Made by a program: the position numbers and the translations under genes. 22,500 bases of DNA from Prorocentrum cordatum (taxonomy: Eukaryota; Sar; Dinophyceae; Prorocentrales; Prorocentraceae): assembly GCA_963575745.1 (NCBI GenBank), contig CAUYUJ010003991.1, forward strand, positions 126,001-148,500, given 5' to 3'. A model generated the notes under the pieces. It searched no databases. It was not told the DNA's origin and saw only the letters and a program-made list of their open reading frames with translations. This document shows positions 16,085-22,500 of the stretch, one piece after another; within the stretch, counting starts at the first letter, position 1; each line of letters opens with the position of its first letter.

Positions 16085-16388
16085 GACGCCGCAGCAGGCG
16101 GCCGACGGCAGTGCGTCGGCTCCGTCAGGCATTCCATCGGATCCGTCGGCCATGGCGTCGGATCCGTCGAGCATTTGGTCGGCTCCGTCGGCCACGGCGT
16201 TGGTTCCCCCGCCCATTCCGTTTTGGCTGCGTGCGCAGCTATTGGACGCCGTCGCCACGAAGCCGCATTTGTGGCATCGTCGCGAAAAAGTCAGCATCAA
16301 GCTATACTATATCAACATGCTGCGCTTCCAGAACAGTCCAGGGGGATGTGTTTTGCGAAGTTCCTCCGCTCCTTTTTTGGAGCTGTAG
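16085..16388 (+). CDS. Possible coding segment with Ser-Asp-Pro repeats, unknown function
   Basis: The plus-strand frame contains an imperfect short repeat (SAPSGIPSDPSAMASDPSS, from GGATCCGTCGGCCATGGCGTC-like units). Balanced sequence follows: VPPPIPFWLRAQLLDAVATK, then PHLWHRREKVSIKLYYINML, to a stop at 16386-16388. The change from repeat to a compact-looking C-terminus is gene-like. The minus strand over the repeat also reads as a Met-Ala-Asp-Gly repeat, so the strand is uncertain. Confidence 0.33.
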
Positions 16389-16699
16389 GATTAGGGGCTC
16401 CCGCGGCGCGGATCGGGCGCTGGGGCCTCGCCGGCCAGGCAGCATTATCCACGCGAGGTTGACGCCATGCCCCCAGTCCGACACCCGCCCGTCTAAGGCG
16501 ACCCAGGCAACGCGCGGCGTCTGCGCCTGCTGGCGCCCGCGCCCACTCTTCATGGGCCGTCCAAGGTGCGGATCGGACGGGGGCTTCCCAGGCTGGGCCG
16601 CATGGCCCACGCGACATTGGCGCCGCTGCCGGCCCTCCTCGCCAGCGCCGAACGCAGCCGCAGACGCGCGGCGCCAGCTTCGGGCCAGGGCGCGCTGCC

Positions 16700-16885
16700 A
16701 CGGCATGCCTCACTTGCGCGTGCCGCACCCACCACTGCAGTTGATGACGTCCGGGGCCTAGCTGCGGAGCCCGCCTCTCGTCGGATAGCGCACGCCCTTC
16801 TCGCGCGAGCCGGTCTCGCCACTCTTTCATCTTCTCCTCCGCCCCCTCAAACGGGGCCTTGGGGACAGCGAGATCGCGCGCGTGA
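16700..16885 (-). CDS. Exon-like segment with a Lys/Arg helix, unknown function
   Basis: The minus strand reads HARDLAVPKAPFEGAEEKM, then KEWRDRLAREGRALSDERR, directly after the hexamer array at 16880-17072. The charged helix is typical of coding sequence. The same frame stays open to 16312 but becomes Arg/Ala/Pro-rich, so only this part is supported. Confidence 0.38.
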
Positions 16886-17072
16886 CGTTGGCGCTGACGC
16901 ATGCGCTGTGGATGGTGCCGGCGTAGGCGTCGGCGGTGGCGTGGGAACGGGCGTCTGCGCTAGCGTTGGGGCTGACGTCGCAGTTGGCATCAGCACTGGC
17001 GCGGGCGCCGTCGATGGCGTCGGCGTCGGCGCAAGCGTCCTTGCCAGCGTCGGCGCCGGCGTCCGTAGCCCG
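16880..17072. repeat. GGCGYN hexamer array, copy 1
   Basis: A loose six-base periodicity of the type GGCGTC / GGCGCT / GACGTC runs here on the plus strand. On the minus strand it reads Ala-Asp or Pro-Thr-Pro-Ala alternations. A second such array lies at 18855-19080. Both could be coding linkers or hexanucleotide satellite. Confidence 0.78.
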
Positions 17073-17310
17073 AGCCACCTCCTCTTCCTCCTCCTCCTTT
17101 TCCTCCTCACTCTTGTCCTCCAGCCGCCTCGTAGGAGAGCTGAGCGAGCCAAGCGGCTCGCGGCGGGCAAACCCGTCTAAGCCCAGCTGCTGTTTGAGAT
17201 CTCTTTAGTAACCGACGCCGTCGCAATATCCGTATTTCCGTAACTCCTTCTCCTCCTCCTCTTTGTCCTCCTCCTCCTCCTCCTTGTCCTCCTCTTCCTC
17301 CTCTGGCCTA
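17073..17310. repeat. CTC/TCC pyrimidine tracts
   Basis: Two pyrimidine clusters, 17080-17125 and 17243-17305, with CTCCTC and TTCCTC triplets. The second lies about 50 bp left of the start of recognisable retroelement relic. Confidence 0.88.
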
Positions 17311-17359
17311 CTCTTTCGGTCTCGCCTCATCGTTGCTCACCTGAGCCCCCTCCTCCTAA

Positions 17360-18640
17360 TGTAGATATTGATTATATCCTTCAAGGGCCCGAAGGGGCAC
17401 CGCTTGATTTTGACGCTTGTGTGCCCGCGCTGCCAACTGCGATATCGCGCTTGACGGTTTGGCCAACCAAACGATTTTTCCGGAAACCCATCGGGCCAGT
17501 TATGTTACGATTTTCGCTGAGCCTGGGGACCAGTATAGGGAGTCGCCCGAACCCTTGGCACTGTCTGGCCTGGGCTCCCTCAGACACCACAGGCTGGGGA
17601 GCAGCTAGGCCTTGCGATGATCAGCTGTCTGTCCACAGGATCCAGTCAGGCTCACAGTGGTTGCATTTGCGCCGTGCGTTTTTACATAATCTCCCTCTCC
17701 CTCTCCAGCTTGCCCCTGGCAAGGTGACTTCGGCGCCGGGCTCTGGCGGAGGAAAGGTACTCATCGATCGCCTCCGTCTCTCACACGCCAGCACGTAGGT
17801 CTGACGCTGTGATCGCGGCGCTATCCGCCAAGGTGGCCCTGATGAATCAGGACGCGGACCGTTTGGCGAAGCATGCAATGACGTAGATGTTCCCTGCCAG
17901 CTTGACGCGGCGTGCTCGACGCTTACCAAGCTGGTGCAGATGTTTACAGCTGTCCTGCCGATCTTCCCGAAATGTGTTTTTCGTCGGGACCGCGCGGGAC
18001 CCAGGTCCAGAACCCTGCGAGCCCATAGCTGGCACGACTGGGTTCCTCTTGAGACGGCCGAGCCATCGCAGATTGTTGCGCGGTGCTCGCGCTGTTTAAA
18101 TGTTTCGTTTGATGGAGATCGGCCCATGCTTCTGCTTCTGTGCCCTGGACTGCCCACTGCCGTGGGACGCGTGCAGGATGCGGAGGTTGTCAGAGGTCAT
18201 TTTCTGTGCTTTACGATTGTACAGGATGGTGGTTTGCGCCCGTTGCTTTTTTGCTTCCGCTGTGGCTGGCGCCTACACGAGTGAGGTGCTTCAAGCTGGG
18301 GGGGACGTGCGCGGGGCAGCCAAGCTCCAGTGGCCGCGCTGCCTTTGCCTTGATCGCACAAAACCGATATCCCCACTACAGGAGGGAGCTCGGCGTGTCT
18401 GCGGGCAGCACCCTTGTTGCCAGAGCTGCGGCACAGGTGGTCATGCAACAGGCATCATCGCCTACCGTTCGGCTCACCTCCTCCACCACTCGACTCATCC
18501 AATCCCTTGGGATGCAGGCGCTGGCGGCCAGAATCAGGGCCAAGGAGGAAGCTGCAGCCGCTGCTGCCGCCAACCTGATGTAGGTTCAGGCGGCATACGT
18601 TCTGCCTTGGGGGCCCCCGAGGAAAATCCTCCTCCTCCTC
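17360..18640 (+). mobile_element. Decayed 3' part of a second non-LTR retroelement
   Basis: Three frames together match the RNase H and C-terminal parts of the element at 2347-6310. Successive pieces are ALDGLANQ and THRASYVTIFAEPGDQY (17448-17540), LPQTPQAGEQLGLAM (17575-17625), SHTPARRSDAVIAAL and NQDADRLAKHAM (17788-17880). They continue with QLDAACSTLTKLVQMF (17900-17945), HSWHDWVPLE with ARCSRCLN (18030-18095), CFRCG and GAYTS (18250-18285), RCFKLGGTCAG (18287-18320) and QNRYPHYRREL (18360-18395). Near 18512 MQALAARIRAKEEAAA parallels IALQARIQAKEAAAS of the first element. At least four frame changes and several stops make it clearly dead and older. It begins near one (CTC)n tract and ends at another. 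The 3' end is probably near GAGGAAAAT at 18618-18626. Confidence 0.8.
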
Positions 18641-18690
18641 CTCCTGCTTCTCCTCCTCCTCCTCCTCCTCCTCCTCCTCCTCCTCCCAAT
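18627..18690. repeat. CCT microsatellite at the relic's 3' end
   Basis: CCT/CTC triplets run almost uninterrupted, with one TGCTTCT break, directly after the A-rich GAGGAAAAT that I take as the relic's end. Confidence 0.93.
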
Positions 18691-18854
18691 GGGGCCGTTT
18701 CGGTCCTCAAGGCCCGCAGTCGAGTGCTTGCCGCAGGCACGTTAGGACGCGCGCCCTTCTCACACGAAGTGCCCAGGCAGATCAAAGACCCACGGTGAGG
18801 TGAACGCTCCTCCTTTTCTTCCTCTTCGACCTCCGCTGTGGGATCGGAGCTGCT
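18691..18854. other. Short region without a recognised gene
   Basis: It contains mixed GC-rich sequence, then a pyrimidine-rich stretch at 18805-18835. No convincing frame was found. Confidence 0.4.
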
Positions 18855-19080
18855 GTGAACGTAAGTGTTGGCGTCAGAGCTGGCGTTGGCTCTGCTGTAG
18901 GCGCTGGCGATGGTGACGGCTGCGGCGCTGGTGCTGGCGCTGGCGGAGGCGCGGGCGTAGAAGCCGGTGGCTGCGCCACCTTCGGTACTGACGTCGGCGC
19001 TGGCGAGGGTACTTGTGGGGGCGGTGGCGCTGGAGCTGGCGCAGGTGCTGGCGTTGGTGCCAGCGTAGGCGCAACCGATG
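18855..19080. repeat. GGCGYN hexamer array, copy 2
   Basis: Six-base periodicity of GGCGCT, GGCGTT, GGTGCT and GGCGGA, like 16880-17072. It reads Gly-Ala-Gly on the plus strand and Pro-Ala-Pro-Thr or Ala-Ser on the minus strand. GATGACGTTCGG follows at 19077-19088 and resembles GATGACGTCCGG at 16742-16753, which lies on the other side of copy 1. Confidence 0.78.
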
Positions 19081-19351
19081 ACGTTCGGCTCCAGCTGCGG
19101 ATCTCGCATTTTGCAGGATAGCGCCGAAGCGCGCTGCCACAACACACCGTTTTTGCACGCGCTGGCCCTGGTCGCCGTACTTCGTTCATCGTTCGTCGTC
19201 GACGCGTTCGCTGCTCTTCTGTGATCTTTCGCCGTTGGTGGAGCGCGATGCGCGTCAGCTTCTCTTTTTTGAGGGGCTTCCGTGAGGTGGAGGCCGGGGC
19301 GGGGTGGACTCTCGGGCGCAGCCGAGGCAGGGTCGTGGGGAGAAAGGTAAT

Positions 19352-19390
19352 CCCCGGCAGAAGGGTTCAACCCCCGGCAAAGGGGTTCAA
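19352..19390. repeat. Tandem pair of a 19-20 bp motif
   Basis: CCCCGGCAGAAGGGTTCAA (19352-19370) is followed by CCCCGGCAAAGGGGTTCAA (19372-19390). Confidence 0.85.
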
Positions 19391-19479
19391 TCCACTGACG
19401 CCATGTCAAATTTTCTTTGCTTTGAAGCTAAGAACTGCTATGGTGCGCAGGGCATACCGAACAGTTAGCTGTCCAGGCC

Positions 19480-19700
19480 TTCCGACATGCCTCCTGGGCC
19501 ACGGGACTGGCCACCTGGGCCCTCCCAGCTGGCCTGTTGGGCCTCCCGGTCTCTTGGGCTTTTCAGGCTTGCCTCGTGGGCTTCCGGACAAGCCACCTGG
19601 GCCTCCGACAAGCCTCGAAGGCCTCCCGAGAAGCCTCTTGGGCCTCCAGACAGGCCTTGGCCTTGCCGACAGGCAGGCTTCCTGGGTCTCGTGGGCATGC
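19480..19700. repeat. Degenerate GCCTCxTGGGCCTCC minisatellite
   Basis: The words TGGGCC, CTCCxGACA and AAGCCTC recur about every 21-24 bp (for example near 19588, 19609, 19630 and 19651). Frames across it read short Leu/Gly/Pro repeats on the plus strand and Arg/Pro/Gly on the minus strand. Whether it ever coded cannot be decided. Confidence 0.75.
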
Positions 19701-19789
19701 TAAACATGTGCGGTTACCCACGGGACTGGGACAACGCTTGCCTCTTGTAGCATTGGCAAAGCCCACCGGACGAGCGCCCGTCGACGGAT

Positions 19790-19872
19790 GGTGTATGTGT
19801 GTAGTGGCACATATATACATGTGTGTATATATATGTGTATATATATACATGTGTATATATATAGTACACACC
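19790..19872. repeat. (TG)n/(TA)n mixed dinucleotide repeat
   Basis: Alternating purine-pyrimidine sequence made of GTGTGT, ATATATAC and ACATGTGT words, with partial palindromes, prone to Z-DNA or cruciform structures. The Tyr/Ile/Cys-rich frame through it is an artefact. Confidence 0.93.
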
Positions 19873-19959
19873 ACTTACAGACGGCCGTCACACGTACGTC
19901 ATTCATATTGTGCGATACATCAATCAATATACTTTCGCCCCAATAATTTGGCGCAGAAG

Positions 19960-20415
19960 CTTACCAGGGGTCGTTTCCAGCGCGTGGTGCCTGAAAGTTT
20001 GGCCCTCATTATGTTGACAACCTGGCACGAGGCCACTATTTCAATTTTACGCAGAATTCCTAAGCGTGAGCTGGAACCGCAGCGCTGTGTTGAGAGACAG
20101 TGTGGACGTACGATGGTCTACGAGGATCCGTCAAGTGCGATTGAACCACGTCGTCCGACATCATTCTCGCAGGTAGCAACTTCTGGAGTCCAGCTCAAAA
20201 CAAGTACACAACATCAGGAGGGCCTCTTGGAGCCCCTTCGGCAGCAGTGCTCGTGGCATCAGGATGGAGCACAACAAATACGCGGTCGCCAATGGTCGCG
20301 CAAAGGCAACTTCAACGGGGACCCATCAGGGGTACCTCATCTTGTTTTACTCGAGTCGAAAAAAGCGCCCGATTGGGTCCCAGACTTGAATCAATCGTTT
20401 CTGTTTGCGCGTTGA
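19960..20415 (+). CDS. Possible coding segment, unknown function
   Basis: The plus-strand frame is open from the dinucleotide repeat to TGA at 20413-20415, but only the last 150 codons look like protein. They include RFQRVVPESLALIMLTTWHE, ATISILRRIPKRELEPQRC, FSQVATSGVQLKTSTQHQEG and KKAPDWVPDLNQSFLFAR. GC content is lower than in neighbouring DNA. A good start is not evident. It may be a fragment of a transposon protein. No domain recognised. Confidence 0.3.
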   Translation, partial: LTRGRFQRVVPESLALIMLTTWHEATISILRRIPKRELEPQRCVERQCGRTMVYEDPSSAIEPRRPTSFSQVATSGVQLKTSTQHQEGLLEPLRQQCSWHQDGAQQIRGRQWSRKGNFNGDPSGVPHLVLLESKKAPDWVPDLNQSFLFAR

Positions 20416-20477
20416 CGCAGTTTTTTTGCGGTCGGCGCAGTGGGACGGGAAATACGCACATTAAGAAAAGGACGAGC

Positions 20478-20640
20478 CGGAGGAGGAGGAGGAGGAGGAG
20501 CAGGAGGAGAAGGAGGAGGAGGAGCAGGAGGAGAAGGAGGAGGAGGAAGAGAATGAGGAGGAGGAGGAGGAGGAGCAGCAGGAGGACGGGGAGGAGGACG
20601 AGGAGGAGGCGGAGCAGGAGGAGGAGGAGCAGGAGGTGGC
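20478..20640. repeat. GGA/GAG purine microsatellite
   Basis: About 160 bp of GGA triplets with CAG and AAG interruptions, all purine on the plus strand except scattered C. Its minus strand yields a Leu- or Pro-only frame, an artefact. Confidence 0.95.
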
Positions 20641-20757
20641 GAATGTGCGGCAGTTCGTTTGCTTTGCCGTAGCTGGCGTACGAGATCCTGCGCCAATGCA
20701 AATTGCCGCCCGAGCTGGGGAGTGGTTCGATGAATGTGGACTGACTAGTGCACGCCA

Positions 20758-21134
20758 TTGCGCCGGCCTCTAGGGGATCGGCCCGGGCAAACCATACTGT
20801 AGTAGCTACTTTACCGTAATGTGTGTAGCGAACGGGAAAGATGATGAGGAGGAGGTGGAGGTGAAGCACCTGCAGGAGCAGGATGGTTAGGAAATGCATG
20901 AGCACATGGGGATGGCCGACAGCATGCGATGCCGCGGCCTTTTTTGGCCTCAAGTCCATATCCCTTGTTGCGCTGGCCTCTTCAGGATCGGCCTGGGCAG
21001 CGAACAGTCCGGCAGTCCTTGGGCAGCACAAGAGGAGGAAGCAGAGGAATAAGAAGCAGCAGGAACAGGGTGCAGAAGAAGATGGGGAGTTTAGAGGAGA
21101 AGAAGAGAGAGCCTTGGGCAGCGAACAGTGCGGT
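20758..21134. repeat. Diverged short repeats around GGATCGGCCTGGGCA
   Basis: The 32-nt segment at 20758-20789 matches 20968-20999 at 27 positions. CTGGGCAGCGAACAGTCCGG at 20994-21013 recurs as TTGGGCAGCGAACAGTGCGG at 21115-21134. Purine-rich GA sequence follows each. The region is a set of decayed tandem copies with no gene recognised. Confidence 0.65.
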
Positions 21135-21249
21135 AAGTAGTAGCTGATGGGCGCATCGAGCTTGAGCGTCGAATTTGCTCAGTCCAATATTTGGCCAGTT
21201 GTGCCCAATATTTGCCCAATATTTGTGCCCATGCCCCGTCTGCGGTTAC

Positions 21250-21325
21250 TCCTGTTTCTCCTCCTCCTCCTCCTCCTCCTTTGCCTCCTCGTCCTCGCCC
21301 TCCTCCTCCTCCTCATCACCATTCT
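21250..21325. repeat. CTC/TCC pyrimidine microsatellite
   Basis: TTTCTCCTCC followed by CTC triplets with interspersed GTC and TTG, to ATCACC. Confidence 0.92.
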
Positions 21326-21600
21326 TTGCCAAACACTGGTGCACGATTCTTGTGGCAAAGTGATGACAGTCACAGTATTGGCTGATGCACGCCCCTTGTA
21401 TTTCCTCATCCTCTTCCTTATCCATCACAACTCTCAGCTATAGGTCCGAATGCTTCCGTCCGCCTCCTGCTGCGTTTCCTCCTCTTTGGGATCGGACGCC
21501 CATCCGCCGCTACCCTCGAAATGGCGCTGCTCTGGCCTGTTCTACTCTTTTGGGTGTGTGGTCTGGGAGACGAGGTGCTATGATTGGATATGGCCCGTCG
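21326..21600. other. No gene recognised
   Basis: Mixed sequence; frames on both strands are short and without motifs. Some plus-strand text (HDSCGKVMTVTVLADARPL, about 21335-21395) could be coding but is too short to call. Confidence 0.35.
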
Positions 21601-21607
21601 ATTCGGC

Positions 21608-21835
21608 ACACAGGGAAGAGGACTGAGGGCAGAAAAGGTGGAAGGGAGGGGATGAGGGAGGAACTGGGGCGGAGGGGGTACATGTTCGGGAAAAGGAATG
21701 ACGGGGGAGGGCTGGGAGGGAAGGGGGCGGATAAAGCAGAGCGATGGGAGGAAAGAGGAAGGAAGGAAGGAAGGAGGTTGGCAGATGGAGGTGAAAGGAG
21801 GGAGGACATGAGCGAGAGAAGGAAACCCCGCAACC
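21608..21835. repeat. Purine-rich tract with GGAA repeats
   Basis: Loose GGA/GGG/GAA sequence with a short (GGAA)n run at 21756-21775. Frames through it are Arg/Gly/Glu-rich artefacts. Confidence 0.85.
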
Positions 21836-21927
21836 GCAGCAAACGCGGACAGGAGTTAGCTCCACCCAGCATGCATCATGTTTCAATGTCACTCGAAACA
21901 AATGTCATGCGTCCAATCACATAGCCC

Positions 21928-22015
21928 AACTCCTCCTCCTCTTCCTCCTCCTCCTCTTTTTCCTCCTCCTCATCCTTCTCCTCCTCCTTTTCCTCCTCAT
22001 ATTTTTCCTCTTTTG
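21928..22015. repeat. CTC/TCC pyrimidine microsatellite
   Basis: CTCCTCCTCTTCCTCC-type triplets with TTTTTCC interruptions. On the minus strand it would encode a poly-Glu/Lys run within a longer frame. Confidence 0.93.
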
Positions 22016-22500
22016 TCCCGGCCGCGTCCGACGATTCTGGTGGCAGGGCGAGCTTCTTCACATGCCAGCGACTGTGTGGGCTGTGGGAGGTTCGTCGAAA
22101 GGTTTGTTTTCTTTTCTGTGCAGGAGAAGAAGGGAAACAAAAAAAGCAGTCGAAACGCGCGGCCCAAGCTGGCGCCACCGTCGGGCCCCGCGGCGCCGAG
22201 CCCCTGGGCACCCCGGCGTGGTCCTTTCTCCTGGGCGGAGGGCGGAGGTGAGGAAGGCAAAAGATGTTGAAGGCAGGCAGAGGAAGAGGGGGGAGGAGAG
22301 GAAGGCAGTCGGGGGATGGCAGGGTCAAAGGGGGTGCTGCCGGGCCGCGGGCGCGCGGCGCCGGCGACGTCGGCGGGACGCGACGGGACACCTGTCCCAG
22401 CGCGTGCGCAGCGCAGCAGGCAAAGGACGTGTTCCGCCCCCGGCACCCCTTCAAGTGCGAAGGGTGTCCCAGAATTTTCATCGACTCGATACGGCGACAG
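22016..22500 (-). other. Right edge; possible minus-strand exon, otherwise unassigned
   Basis: A minus-strand frame open across 22481-21876 contains HLKGCRGRNTSFACCAAHAL and, nearer its end, RWHVKKLALPPESSDAAG, separated by Pro/Arg-rich filler. Another frame reads PGAEHVLCLLRCARAG over 22397-22446. One of these may be an exon cut by the window edge, but the frame cannot be chosen. Confidence 0.25.

Noticed and set aside
14479-16137. 552-codon minus-strand open frame
   Set aside because: It spans a GC-extreme minisatellite and CpG-rich DNA where stops are rare. The product is almost only Arg, Ala, Gly and Pro, and both other strand frames are equally open.
18534-19409. 291-codon minus-strand open frame
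   Set aside because: Its body is hexamer-array translation (Ala-Ser repeats) and it overlaps the microsatellite at 18627.
19925-19975. LTR end and primer-binding site (AATTTGGCGCAGAAGC)
   Set aside because: The resemblance to TGGCGC-type primer sites is short, no second LTR exists in the window, and no gag or pol motif follows.
20932-20954. CCGCGGCCTTTTTTGGCCTCAAG as a second relict spliced leader
   Set aside because: It needs three substitutions and two insertions and has no start codon or gene behind it, so chance is likelier.
1-22500. tRNA, rRNA or bacterial operon signals
   Set aside because: None was found on reading both strands. No clover-leaf, rRNA core or Shine-Dalgarno spacing was seen.

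Overview
This window looks like nuclear DNA of a dinoflagellate. I infer this from five things: a degenerate non-LTR retroelement of the kind abundant in dinoflagellate gene models, a second decayed copy of its 3' half, a sequence containing every base of the dinoflagellate spliced leader just upstream of a start codon, very GC-rich and microsatellite-laden DNA, and protein segments with no bacterial logic (no operons, no Shine-Dalgarno sites). The protein style recalls Prorocentrum or Polarella, but I cannot name the species. No rRNA, tRNA or CRISPR array was found. Almost all coding calls are exon-like segments judged by amino-acid texture and splice-like boundaries, so they are tentative. 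|| Left part (about 0.99-10.8 kb): two host gene models lie head to tail on the minus strand. Gene A runs from about 10.8 kb down to a stop at 7350, in several exon-like pieces. Gene B starts with an ATG at 6669, behind a spliced-leader-like sequence at 6747-6773, and resumes at 2140-989. It is split by a 5'-truncated non-LTR retroelement (2347-6310, plus strand). A 14-15 bp target-site duplication flanks the insert (2332-2346 and 6310-6324) and the 3' end carries a short A tail. The element is open over 3.7 kb except for two in-frame stops, and appears to have lost catalytic residues in both the reverse transcriptase and RNase H. || Middle (about 10.8-16.9 kb): several hairpins and repeats dominate. 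They include a 31-bp-arm inverted repeat, an array of short ATTACAGATTACA-like motifs in both orientations (also seen at 6.8-7.0 kb), and two tandem copies of a module that carries 11-bp satellite DNA between short inverted repeats. A GC-extreme minisatellite with a period near 51 bp follows. A few minus-strand exon-like segments lie among them. || Right part (about 16.9-22.5 kb): GGCGYN hexamer arrays flank a frameshifted relic of a related retroelement (about 17.36-18.64 kb). After it come a leucine-codon-like minisatellite, TG/TA repeats, a possible plus-strand coding segment, and many purine/pyrimidine tracts. Homopurine-homopyrimidine tracts of the (GGA)n/(TCC)n type occur throughout, with G12-G17 runs always on the plus strand.
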